Below are positions 35,030-45,882 of a stretch of 64,000 nt of DNA, one piece after another. The notes under the pieces are model-generated. The model worked only from the letters and a program-made list of their open reading frames with translations, searched no databases and was not told the DNA's origin. Position numbers and translations under genes: made by a program. The number at the start of each line of letters is the position of its first letter. The first letter of the stretch is position 1. The stretch comes from Aquilaria yunnanensis (Eukaryota; Streptophyta; Magnoliopsida; Malvales; Thymelaeaceae). Location: NCBI GenBank assembly GCA_039654915.1, contig CM077597.1, forward strand, positions 54,526,001-54,590,000. The letters are read 5' to 3'.

Positions 35030-37421
35030 CTAAGAGTTCTTGGCGTCCCGAGAGCCACCAGCTTCTGCGCCCTTTTCCAACACTTTTGGCGCCGGAATTA
35101 AGGAAGGCAGGTTCAGGTGCTCGATCTTCGACCAGGACCACCAAGGCCCCTCGAGAATGTTCAAAGCTTCCAAAAAAGAGAGGTCCAGATCTGGGAACCT
35201 CTGAAGGACTTGGTGCCGAGCAAGGCAAAAGCCGTCCTGGAAGGCGACTTTGGTCATTTGGTTGGATTTATCCTTCTCGACCTCAAGGTCCTCGAGCTCG
35301 TCCTTCAGATCCGCAACCTCCTTCTTCAGCGCCTTTATCCTCTTCTTCTTCTCAGGCTCCTTCTTCAAGGAATTGACCTCGGCATGAAGTGCATTCTTCT
35401 CAATCAGCAACGTTGCCAGGAGTTCTTCAGACTCCGTTTTTTACTTTAGAAGTGCTTCATTGGCCGAAAGTAGTCCCGCCACCTCGGAGCCGAGGTCGGA
35501 AATCTTCTTGGAGGAGTCCCTCAAAATCTCCTCTTTTTCCGCCCGAAGGGCCGCAACCTCCTTCTCCGCAGCATCAGCCAGCTGCAGGTTCTTGACGGCC
35601 AGGTCCGAACACATTGCCTTCAATTTCTCTAAAGTCTTTAAGGCCGAGTTTCGGAACTGTGTCTGCCTGGCCACCCGAACTCTGAGGTAGCCAGCGTACG
35701 CCATCAGCTGCAAAAAGATGAAGGCAAGGTCAGTAAAAGCCAAAACACTTAGAAAAAATTGTTCAAGGGCAAACCAGCATACCTGAGCAGCGTGCTCGGT
35801 AACCTTCGCTGCAAGGGTGTCATCGCCCGGATGAGCCGCTGCAATAGCCCTGAAGGAGGCCTCAGTAAGCACCCCCTTCGCGATCTCCTTAGCCATTTGG
35901 GGACAGTCTCCGGAGAACAAATTCATGTCCTCCGTAAATGTCCAAAAAGGCTTCTTCGGGATCTTCCCTTTCGGGACTTTGGCATCACGGAGAGCTCGCT
36001 TCTTGGCGTGATCGGCCGCCCAACTTGGAGTAAGTGACTCCTCTGCATGGCAAAACAAGCAGCTGGTGAGAACAAAAAGAACTTTGGAAAATAAAAGCAT
36101 TACACTTCGGCGGAAAAAGCAAACCTGGCGGCACCTCGACGACGTCATCGTCAGAAGCCGGGGCCTCCTCGGTAGAGATATCCTTGCCTTTACGTTTTCA
36201 CCGCTCCTCAGCAGAAGGAGCCTCCACCACGGCATCAAAAAGAGCCTGCGACGGAGTGGGGCTCTAAGGAGGGACGTCGGCCGAAGAGACGTCGGTAGCA
36301 ACCTCGGAAGGCGGAATGGTAGCGACCTCGGGCTCCCAACTTTCCTCCTCAATACTTTCCAAAGGGGGAGGAAGAATAGTCTTCTTCGCCCGTTTGGCCG
36401 AAGGTCCAGCACCAGTGGTTTTACGCCTTCGGGAAGCCGCCTTCTTCGTCTGCTCGCCCTTCTCTACTTGGCCGGTGAAGAGGGACTTGTAGAAGGCAGC
36501 AGTGCCGTCGCCCATCTCTGAGAAGGAAAGAAAGCATCAGCGTAAGTCCGAGACGAAAGCTATAACAACGGGAGTCAGAGATAACTTACTCTCATAAAAA
36601 GTTTCATAAGAAACTTCCTCCCGAAGGAGCTGCACCAACCAGGAATCCTTCTCGGCGATAGAAGGAGCTGGCATCTTGAGGTCCGTCTTGTGCTCCTTCA
36701 CTACCCCTAACTCCTGAAGAACCTCTTCGGTCATCAACCTCTAATTGATTGGGAAGGGGTAGAGAGAGCGCGAAGGGACCTTGGGACCCCAGTCCGAGAC
36801 AGCATGGATACGGCCGTCGAAGTCCTTAAAGATAGGAGCCAACTCCGGAGTTAGCAGTATCCTCGGATCCACGATGTCCATCTCCAGTTTTCCCTTAGCC
36901 CATTTGGTCGGAACATTGGACCAGGCCTCCTCCATCTTCAGAAAGAAAAATTTTTGTTGCCACCCTCGCCAGCTATCCTTGGTGGCGAAGGTGAACGTAT
37001 ATTTCTTGCTCCTGGATCCCCGAGGTAGCATGAAGTAAAAGCCACCCTTCGGGACCACAAAGAGCTTGTAGTACTGCATAAAAATAATAAAGTGCGGTTC
37101 TATCCCGAAGACGCCACACATGCAGATGAAGGCGTTAAAATAGCAGTACGAGTTCGGGGGAAGTTGATTTACGGCAATGCCATGAAATTGGCAGAACTCG
37201 CAAATCATCTTCGGAGGAGGGTACCGAAGTCCGGCCTTCAGTTGGGCTCAGAAAATGGTAACCTCATTACTACGGTTTGAAAAACAAAACTGATCTGAAC
37301 AAGGCAACCTCGTAACGGCATACGAAGGAAGAAAGAACTTTTTCTTCCATCTTGCCAGTTTTTTGGGGGTGGTGCAGCAAGGATGAGATAAAAGAGGCTG
37401 CCAGCTCTCGGGAATAGGCAT
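35030..37421 (-). pseudogene. Tat-A antisense gene (aORF), four exons
   Basis: Start ATG at 37421 (MPIPESWQPL), stop TAG at 35030-35032. Exons: 37421-36590, 36517-36125, 36042-35783, 35707-35030. Introns of 72, 82 and 75 bp start GTAAGT, GTTTGC and GTATGC and end CAG. Junction codons join in frame, and exon lengths sum to 2163 nt, exactly 721 codons. Residues 60-290 resemble the 'putative gypsy type transposon' family (AQLKAGLRYPPPKMICEF, NSYCYFNAFICMCG, KDSWRGWQQKFFFLK). The middle is basic and Ser/Pro-rich (ASRRRKTTGAGPSAKRAKK, nuclear-signal-like). Exon 4 is a long Lys/Glu coiled coil ending with the conserved WSWSKIE block. Only point stops interrupt: TGA 37248-37250, TAG 36741-36743, one each near 36262 and 36200, TAA near 35439. 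No frameshift is needed. The role is unknown; a regulatory or RNA/chromatin-related function is speculation. Confidence 0.88.
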
Positions 37422-37678
37422 ATTTGCAGAAAAATGGGTTCGAAAAAAGGCAAGAAAACAAGTTCCGGAAAAAACTCTGAAAATCAGAAGAGTCTGGAAA
37501 ATAAAAACCCACCAAAAGACTTGCCAAAATCTGGGTTTGAAGTCGCCGTCGTGAAAGGTTGCCGGAAAAACTCTGTTAAAACAGCTCCGTCGCAGAAAGC
37601 AAGAGAAAGCACAAAAGCAGTGGCAAGCAGGGAAAAGAGCAGAAGCAAAAGAAAAAAGGGAACTTATGATGGAATGGG

Positions 37679-37688
37679 CTATATATAG
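37679..37688 (-). promoter_or_regulatory. TATA box of the Tat-A antisense gene
   Basis: CTATATATAG, 258 bases upstream of the antisense ATG and matched in position by CTATATAAG in Tat-B. The 5' untranslated sequence between is moderately conserved in both copies (TTTTGGTGGGTTTTTATTTT in Tat-A near 37490-37510). Confidence 0.65.
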
Positions 37689-38122
37689 GTTGAAACTAGC
37701 TAGTCGAATCGCCGTCATAAGTACCCTTTGAAGGCGAATCGTCGCATTAACTACTCTCTGCGCCCGAAAAGACTCACTCTCTATGACCGACACGACTCCC
37801 CTCAAATGGCAAAGTGCCACGTGTCAGCCACCGCGCCAAAATAGGGGACGCGCCCTCTGACATCCCTTAAAAACTGGGACGCGCCGCTCCAGATTGACAC
37901 GCCTGGTCATGAGACACGACGCTGCACAGACCTGCAAAAGGAAAAAGGAAAGGAGTAAGTAGCCTCGAAGACACCAAAAGACAGGCTATTGCCGAACAGC
38001 CCATATCTTCGGGCAAAAGGTGTACCTTCGGCACAGGTTTTACTCCCTAAAAACTCCCAAAGAGCATCCTCGGAAAGACTACAAACTGAAGTCTCCACTT
38101 CGGCTTTCCAAAGGGGGGCATG
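37689..38122 (+). other. Tat-A 3' untranslated region and polypurine tract
   Basis: No coding sequence. It probably contains the upstream promoter part of the antisense gene. It ends with AAAGGGGGGCATG (38110-38122), the polypurine tract before the 3' LTR. Confidence 0.7.
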
Positions 38123-38872
38123 TGATAGCCGAAGGGCTATCGCCTCTATCTGACCCGAACTCGGAGCGTCAGGAAACGCGAGGAAGCTATTAGCCCCCCC
38201 CGAGGTACTAAACAGACCGCCTTCAGAAATGGAGAATCAGCTATTGCAAGCCGAAGAGGATCTTCCTGAAGGCGGAACCCTAAATCAGGGAACTCCCGAA
38301 CTGCGGGCATATTTCCCGAAGGGGAATCGTCCGTACCAAAGGACGAGCTCGGCCAAGGACCTTGGGAGTACGGTATGAGCATTTAAGGAGCCTCTGACAT
38401 GCCACCCACAGACGCTACATGTCACCTCAAACAGCGATTTGACACGCCGACGCCGTCCAGGTCTTGTCACGACCTGTCTCGGTTCGAGACTCAAGGAGCC
38501 TACCACCGGCTACTTGTTCCCTACGCCCAGAAATTTAGAGAACATCCGACCGAACATGTGTCATGATCTGAACGGGCTGGACATTCCTATAAATACCAGG
38601 AAATAAACCCTAGCAAAAGGTTGGACTCCTCCCCCTTGAGAAAACACAGGCAAGCCCACTAAAAACTCTAGTGCTTCCTTCTTACCTTCTCAGGAAACTG
38701 ACTTGGGCGTCGGAGGCTCCACCCCGGAAAAGCACCCCGGGGACCTCCTAACCCCCTTTTCTGAGCTTTGCAGGCACTTTCCCCTGGGAAACTCCAGCAC
38801 CAGACGCTCTCCTCCACAGGAAGTCCTCCCGGAAGTCGCCATGCCTTCCAGCGACGATGTCCCCGGACATCA
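38123..38872 (+). repeat. Tat-A 3' LTR
   Basis: 750 bp, TGATAGCCGAAGGGCTATC to GGACATCA, followed by the target duplication AATTG (38873-38877). Confidence 0.95.
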
Positions 38873-38877
38873 AATTG

Positions 38878-40157
38878 TAACCCTAGAATAATGATATTCT
38901 TAAACGCCCCTAGTCTAGTATTATTGTGGAGCGGGTTGCAATAATACATAATGACCACCATATGTGGAGACTAATATGAGATATGTAGTCTACATATGGG
39001 TACAAGTTGGAGAACTTGTGTACTGGACCGACCCACCATGAGAACACTTCATGGATCGTTATATGAGTGTCATAAGTGATTCTCATAGTGATCATGGTAT
39101 ATGTAGTCCTTCGACCTAAGATCATCAAGGTTCCCTACAAGTGAGTCACATACTTTGATACTTTCCTTTGTTGCTCGTAACTGAGTGAACTTGAAGGAGG
39201 TCATTGGGTATGTCACATATCATGCGGAGGGATTTGTATGATCAAGATGGGATTTGTCCCTCTTATGTAATGTGAGTGATATCTTTGGGCCCCTTGATAA
39301 AGTGAGACTTAGAAAATGCATGGCCACGCTCCGATGAGTTGATATATGATATCAATGTCGTCAGTTTAAGTTGGTCTACTCGGTAATCAAGAAACCAAAG
39401 ATTGGGCTATACGAGAGTGACACATTCCATGTATCGTGTTTAGTCTTGATATCTTGGACAAAGGGACAATGGCATATATCGGTGATGATCATAAAGGTTT
39501 AGTCGATTCACCGACAATCTTGTCACTTGGGTAGCAATGATGTGTTGCTAGACACCGCTCATTGCTTATGATCATAAATGTGATTTATGATCATTGCCAA
39601 CATGGCAAGAGCCTATTGGGTCGCACACATAGAGCTATTTGGATCATTAGAGTGCATGGGCTAATTATTTGGGTTATGGTTTCACTTTAATTTCGTATTA
39701 ATAATGGGCCAAGAAGTTGAGCCATTATTAAGCCCGAAATTAAATCCTAATTGGATTAGGGCTTTGAAACCCATTAAGCTTGGAAGTTGAGTCTCACTAT
39801 AAATACAACTTTTAAGTGAGAAATTCACAGGTCTGCTTGCCCTAGCCTCCCAAAAGGACAGCCACACTCTTTTCTTGCAATTCCTTGAGGACGCAAGCTA
39901 GCACTGCGAGCGCAAGAGAAACGCATCTGCCGGGACGTGGTGGAAGCGTGGTGATCCCGAGAGGCTCGTGTGGATACCATAGAGAGCCTGAACACGTCAA
40001 CTGTTCAGGTTCTGTGATTCGACTCTACGGATGAGTGAAAGATCTCAACCGAAAATTAGGTCTGAAATTTTTGAACACCTGGTTTACCCCGTTTCACTTG
40101 GATCCTGGAGGATTTTGGTTAAATTCCGCTGCGCTGTTTGGCTCCTGAAACCCAACA
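38878..40157 (+). repeat. Copia-1 3' LTR, remaining part
   Basis: It resumes at TAACCCTAGAATAATG exactly where 28425 left off and ends CCCAACA, followed by the Copia-1 target duplication ATATC. A base missing near 39887 relative to the 5' LTR is one of the few differences. Confidence 0.95.
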
Positions 40158-40162
40158 ATATC

Positions 40163-41037
40163 TTCAGGCCCCTTGATAGAGTAAGACTTAGAAAAATGCA
40201 TGGCCATGCTCAGATGAGTTGATATACGATATCAATGTCATTAGTTTAAGTTGGTCTACTCGGTAATCAAGAAACCAAAGATTGGGCTATACGAGAGTGA
40301 CACATTCCATGTCTCGTGCTTAGTCTTGATATCTTGGACAAATGGACAATGGCATATATCGGTGATGATCACAAAGGTTTTGTCGAATCACCGACAATCT
40401 TGTTACTTGGGTAGCAATGATGCGTTGCTAGACACCGCTCATTGCTTATGATCATAAATGTGATTTATGATCATTGCCAACATGGCAAGAGCCTATTGGG
40501 TCGCACACATAGAGCTGTTTGGATCATTAGAGTGCATGGGCTAATTATTTGGGTTATGGTTTCACTTTAATTTCGTATTAATAATGGGCCAAGGAGTTGA
40601 GCCATTATTAAGCCCAAAATTAAATCCTAATTGGATTAGGGCTTTAAAACCCATTAGGCCTGGAAGTTGAGTCTCACTATAAATACAACTTTTAAGTGAG
40701 AAATTCGTAGGTCTCCTTGCCCTAGCCTCCCAAAAGGATAGCCGCACTCCTCTCTTGCAATTCCTTGGAGGACGCAAGCTAGCACTGCGAGCGCAAGAGA
40801 AACGCATCTGCCGGGACGTGGTGGAAGCGTGGTGATCCCGAGAGGCTTGTGTGGATACCATAGAGAGCCTGAACACGTCAATTGTTCAGGTTTTGTGATT
40901 CGACTCTACAGTTGAGTGAGAGATCTCAACCGAAAATTAGGTATGAAATTTTTGAACACCCGGTTTACCCCGTTTCACTTGGATCCTGGAGGGTTTCGGT
41001 TAAATTCCACTGCGCTGTTTGGCTGCCGAAACTCAAA
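40163..41037 (+). repeat. Copia-family solo LTR, right half
   Basis: It continues the LTR of 19663-20203 (TTCAGGCCCCTTGATAGAG onward). The end is decayed (ACTCAAA for ACCCAACA) and is followed by ATTCG (41038-41042), which matches the duplication at 19658-19662. Confidence 0.92.
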
Positions 41038-41042
41038 ATTCG

Positions 41043-41304
41043 GCCTAATGGGCTCAATGGCCCTAACTTGTACTTCTGGTTCAGAAATAGTTTGCTCACC
41101 CTGTTGATGGGTGGCTTTGTTCTCATTTTGGCGTCTGGCCTCCTTATCCATATTCCTGGTTCTCATCATGTACATAACAACAATTAAGGTATACATATGC
41201 TCAATATTCACAAGTAGACGCAATAGTGGACTTAACCTATGTGGGAACAAGTCTATGCTACAAATAACCCATAGACCAAACATTTTGGTCCTGAGAGCAA
41301 CCAT
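41043..41304 (-). pseudogene. Gypsy-2 gag N-terminus and leader
   Basis: The minus-strand reading from about 41169 downward starts MMRTRNMDKEARRQNENK and runs to the solo-LTR joint at ATTCG. Gag resumes at 19657 on the other side. The leader to the primer site is about 135 bases with no other feature. Confidence 0.75.
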
Positions 41305-41316
41305 GCTCTGATACCA
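41305..41316 (-). other. Gypsy-2 primer-binding site
   Basis: On the minus strand TGGTATCAGAGC, a perfect initiator-Met tRNA type site, three bases inside the LTR. Confidence 0.9.
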
Positions 41317-41319
41317 AGT

Positions 41320-43815
41320 TGTCATGCCCAACTTAGCCCCTAGCTCAATTGGAGAGGTTTAGTACCTCAATCCATTAATCATGTTATTCCACTAACTTAT
41401 TTTATATGGGCTTAAGCCCATTATCACTAAGCGTAGCTAAAAAACATATTAGGGGCACTTGGACTCAAGTCAAAACATATGGGCGAGTTCCCAGGATCCT
41501 ACTAGCACTAGCTCGTTACTTACTTATTTAAGGCTCATTCTTCATGCTCTCGGAAACAAGCTAGTACTTATGTAGAAGTTGTGTGTTCATTTGATTACTC
41601 AACTAGCCAAGTACATGCATGGCAACCAAAACACCATCTCAAGTTTCAAAAACTTGTTTATTATGCACATGCTTTGTACGCTCAAGTTTAATTGAAAAGT
41701 ACATGTAATTAGATACATGCACTTTATCTATTTGGTTACCAACATAACACATTATAGGCATGTTTTTCCATACCAATTCATGTTCACTTTAGTGTTTGTC
41801 ATTAGTGCACAATCAAGGCTGAATATACATGTTTCCATATTTCAAACATAGGCTTATAGCCATATAATCATGCATATCCATCAACTTTATATCTTAGGCC
41901 CAAAATTATGTACAACATCCAAAAGTTCAAAAGTCCATCAAATATGCCAAGAACGCAACATGGCCGAATTTAACAAGATGATTAAAAATATATTCTTAGT
42001 CTTTCAAGATGAGGCCAAATGCACATAAGGCATAGAACACACATAACCACCTTATTAGACCTTGTTCCCACAATTTAGACTCCAAGTCCTGCACATAAAG
42101 TTGACACTTATTAGGTTGTTACACAAGCAACCCATAACACTTAGAATACTTAGAATATTGAGCAAACACATATGTACATACACAAACCTTTTTACCAATA
42201 GAAAGAGTATAAAATACTCTTGATCATAGTTTTGTTCTAGTGCTCCTTTTCCTACATTAAATAGAGAAAGGCATGAGTAAAACTCAGTAAGGATTCTGTA
42301 CAGCTCATAGAGCCTAACATAGCACAAGTATATCTTGGCAAAATATAATCCAAGCTCTTGCAAAGAAAACATTAAGATAAAGAAAATACAGGATGTATGC
42401 ATATAATAATAATCAGGGTCAGCAACCACAACCAAACATAGAAGCACACAAACACACACAGCACTTAACACCATATTCCCATGAAAGGCAGAGCAAGCAT
42501 GAGCATATTTTCTTTAATTTTGGTTAACCATATTCCCATGAAAGGCAGAGCAAGCATGAGCATATTTTCTTTATGCTTGGGAATTGTGTTGGCCGACCCA
42601 ATTCCTAGCTGTAATGCTTGCACAGAGCTAGCTAGCATAGAGTTGCCTAAGCAACAAAACATAGCCCTCTATAGCACCTTAGGATCACATGGCATCCAAT
42701 ATCCATCACCCAAGGGCCAGAATACTCCAAAGAGTATCAGAATCCTTACCAAACTATTTGCAACCCTTGTTGCCTGTAAGCTTTTAGTAGCTTGTCTTTC
42801 TTACTTTTCCTTGCTTGTTGTAGCTAGAACTTGGTTTCTAGCTCAAGAACCTCAACCAAATAAGGTATGGCCGAATCCTTCGGCTTGATTTTCTTCAAGT
42901 TTTTGCTCATTTTTTCTTGAATCCACCACTTTATTCCTTGCCTTGGAAGACCTTAAAAGCTTATTCCTAATAAGGAAGCTTGCTTAACACTCAAGAATGC
43001 CAAGAATAATACTTGGCCAAAACTCTTTTGCCTTAATGGCTTCCAAAAATGCCTCCTCCTTTTAATCTGCTTCTTGATTTTTGTTTAGGATGTTCTTAAG
43101 AACTTCTAAGCACCAAGAAAACTTGGTTTAAGCTCTTGAAAGCTCAAGATTAACCTTGGCTAAATTTATGAGAGGAGAAGAGAAGTTGGAAGAATGAAGA
43201 GAAATATAGCCAAATTCGAGAGAGAGAATAAGAGAATTTTAGTGAGAGATTGTAGAGAAAGATGGAGAAAAGTGAAATGTGGCAATTAGAGTGTTTTTGG
43301 GCATGTAATGGTTGTCCATATGGAGGGGAGAGTAAGGGAAATCATGTGATTCACATGGGGTGAGTGGGAGACAAAGTGGGAGACAAATTGGAAGACTTTG
43401 GTGAAAGTTGGGAAAAATTGTCAAAAGTGGGGGACAAGTAGGTGGAGGAAGGAATCCTAAGTGATGAGTTGGATGGGAGGTGGCTTAAAATAATGGAAAA
43501 TGGAGGGAGGTGGTAGCCATGGCATCCAATGCCTTTAAAATTGGCTAATCTGCCCTTAATCCATTAATTTCTCGCATTTGGGTAATTGAGCCCAAACACC
43601 AAAAGTCCCTTTTGTCTAATTGAGTCCTTCACCCTAAATTTTCATCATTTTGCTTGGCCTAAGCCAAGTTTCAATTTTTAGAGTGTCCAACACTCATCAT
43701 ACTCCTCGGTCCCACTTAATTTATTGTCTCTCAAACTCAATGAACTTAATTCCCTATTTAGGAAAAATTCTTCATATCCCGAGGCTTAATTACTTAGGAT
43801 TTTGCATGCATTACA
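41320..43815 (-). repeat. Gypsy-2 5' LTR
   Basis: 2496 bp. The plus strand reads TGTCATGCCCAAC at one end and GCATTACA at the other. It is homologous over its length to the solo LTR 49517-53016, which is 1 kb longer because of tandem repeats. It contains CCAAG-CTTGG dyads at 42999-43017 and 43112-43127. The outer end meets Athila-type sequence, so Gypsy-2 is inserted in the 3' LTR of Athila-1; the matching flank is left of the window. Confidence 0.85.
42471..42593. repeat. 67-bp tandem duplication in the Gypsy-2 LTR
   Basis: CCATATTCCCATGAAAGGCA occurs at 42471 and again at 42538, and the match continues through a CATATTTTCTTTA block, giving about 1.8 copies with a 67-bp period. The homologous solo LTR has a single copy near 50870. 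Confidence 0.85.
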
Positions 43816-44135
43816 AGAATCTTGGGAGTCATGAACTAATCCACCATATTTTATTTAAGTAGCTAAACCTCCAAGAAAGGTTTAGGGTGGGGGTGAATTG
43901 GGTATTGACACTAAATGGGCATGTACAAGGGCGTGCAAGCTCTAAAACTTCGCCAAAACTTGCAGTTCAGCTCCAAAACTTCACCAAAATCCTTCCTAAC
44001 TCACACGAAGTTGAAATATGACCTAAAAATGAAATATGAACCAATTAAGCACTATATCCTAGCAAAAGCACATCAAAAGATGAGTAAACCACAGGGAAAA
44101 ACCTATAGAAAACATAACAAAATATGAGCACACCA
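43816..44135 (-). repeat. Athila-1 3' LTR remnant
   Basis: From about 43905 it matches the Athila-1 5' LTR end at about 62240-62475 (for example CTCCAAAACTTCACCAAAAT in both). It ends ATATGAGCACACCA, against ATATGAGCATATCA there. The first 90 bases (43816-43905) do not match and are unexplained. The rest of this LTR should lie left of the window beyond Gypsy-2. Confidence 0.7.
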
Positions 44136-44461
44136 GAATTTTTCCTCTACACTTGAACTTTTGCTTTCCCTCAAGCAAAAGCCAAGATAAAAATCTGAAA
44201 AAATAAAAATCCTAAAATCTTAAAAACAATTGAAGCGTAGAACCATTTCCTTGAGCAAAGAGAAAGAAAGAAGATTGAGACTCTAATGATCTTGAGAAAT
44301 TAACAAGACTACCAATCATGCAACTCCTCTTATCCAACACTTCCAAAATAAAAAAATTTTAATGGTAATAATTCGTTATCAAGCTAGCAACCCATGTCTC
44401 TTGAAATTGGAAAAGATAACATCAAATTTTCATACAAAGTAAAATGCTTAAACCACACTAA
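44136..44461 (-). other. Athila-1 3' end: polypurine tract and hairpin
   Basis: On the minus strand a hairpin (CTTTTGCTT, loop, AAGCAAAAG; 44158-44181) is followed by TTCAAGTGTAGAGGAAAAA against the LTR, the expected place of the polypurine tract. The rest is AT-rich noncoding sequence up to the solo LTR. Confidence 0.65.
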
Positions 44462-45877
44462 TGTTAGTATTGTGCCCAAAAAGCCAATCATGAGATGATT
44501 GTATTTTTACACATTAAGTCATGATATTTTATTGAGGCATTAATCCAGCAATTATGTTTGTTGTTTTGTTTCTGCGTAACGTAATAAACATAATTGTAAC
44601 CCTAGAATAATGATATTCTTAAATGTCCCTAGTCTAGTATTATTGTGGAGCGGGTTGCAATAATACATAATGACTAGCATATGTGGAGACTAATATGAGA
44701 TATGTAGTCTACATATGGGTACAAGTTGGAGAACTTGTGTACTGGACCGACCCACCATGAGAACACTTCATGGATCGTTATATGAGTGTCATAAGTGATT
44801 CTCATAGTGATCATGGTATATGTAGTCCTTCGACCTAAGATCATCAAGTTTCCCTACATGTGAGTCACATACTTTGATACTTTCCTTTGTTGCTCGTAAC
44901 TGAGTGAACTTGAAGGAGGTCATTGGGTATGTCACATATCATGCGGAGGGATTTGTATGATCAAGATGGGATTTGTCCCTCCTATGTAACGGGAGTGATA
45001 TCTTTGGGCCCCTTGATAGAGTGAGACTTAGAAAATGCATGGCCATGCTCCGATGAGTTGATATATGATATCAATGTCGTCAGTTTAAGTTGGTCTACTC
45101 GGTAATCAAGAAACCAAAGATTGGGCTATACGAGAGTGACACATTCCATGTCTTGTGCTTAGTCTTGATATCTTGGACAAAGGGACAATGGCATATATCG
45201 GTGATGATCACAAAGGTTTAGTCGATTCACCGACAATCTTGTCACTTGGGTAGCAATGATGTGTTGCTAGACACCGCTCATTGCTTATGATCATAAATGT
45301 GATTTATGATCATTGCCAACATGGCAAGAGCCTATTGGGTCGCACACATAGAGCTATTTGGATCATTAGAGTGCATGGGCTAATTATTTGGGTTATGGTT
45401 TCACTTTAATTTCGTATTAATTATGGGCCAAGGAGTTGAGCCATTATTAAGCCCGAAATTAAATCCTAATTGGATTAGGGCTTTGAAACCCATTAGGCCT
45501 GGAAGTTGAGTCTCACTATAAATACAACTTTTAAGTGAGAAATTCGTAGGTCTCCTTGCCCTAGCCTCCCAAAAGGACAGCCACACTCTTCTCTTGCAAT
45601 TCCTTGGAGGACGCAAGCTAGCACTACGAGCGCAAGAGAAACGCATCTGCCGGGATGTGGTGGAAGCGTGGTGATCCCGAGAGGCTCGTGTGGATACCAT
45701 AGAGAGCCTGAACACGTCAACTGTTCAGGTTTTGTGATTCGACTCTACAGTTGAGTGAGAGATCTCAACCGAAAATTAGGTATGAAATTTTCGAACACCC
45801 GGTTTACCCCGTTTCACTTGGATCCTGGAAGGTTTCGGTTAAATTCCGCTGCGCTGTTTGGCTCCCGAAACCCAACA
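44462..45877 (+). repeat. Copia-family solo LTR
   Basis: 1416 bp, TGTTAGTATTGTGCCC to CCCAACA, with a perfect duplication ACTAA (44457-44461, 45878-45882). It has no internal sequence. It is very similar to the Copia-1 LTRs. Confidence 0.96.
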
Positions 45878-45882
45878 ACTAA

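Larger units (their letters stand above)
28426..38872 (+). mobile_element. Tat-A: full-length Tat-lineage LTR retrotransposon with antisense gene
   Basis: A 10,447 bp element with two 750 bp LTRs, a 5-bp target duplication AATTG, TGGCACC primer site, gag, pol (protease, RT, RNase H, a second archaeal-type RNase H, integrase), a spliced antisense gene downstream of pol, and a polypurine tract. The second RNase H and the antisense gene are known hallmarks of plant Tat elements (Retand and relatives). The LTR pair differs by roughly one base in 20-25 over the first 200 bases by eye, mostly transitions. It is the innermost element of its nest and hence the latest insertion there. Confidence 0.95.
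20204..40157 (+). mobile_element. Copia-1: Ty1/copia retrotransposon carrying nested Tat-A and a reverse solo LTR
   Basis: A full-structure Ty1/copia element with 5' LTR, Met-tRNA primer site, gag, pol in the order protease-integrase-RT-RNase H, polypurine tract and 3' LTR. It is flanked by a perfect duplication ATATC (20199-20203 and 40158-40162) created inside an older solo LTR of its own family. Without Tat-A and the reverse solo LTR it would be about 8.1 kb. Domain order (integrase before RT) establishes the superfamily. I do not assign a lineage. Stops and one frameshift make it non-autonomous. Confidence 0.95.
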
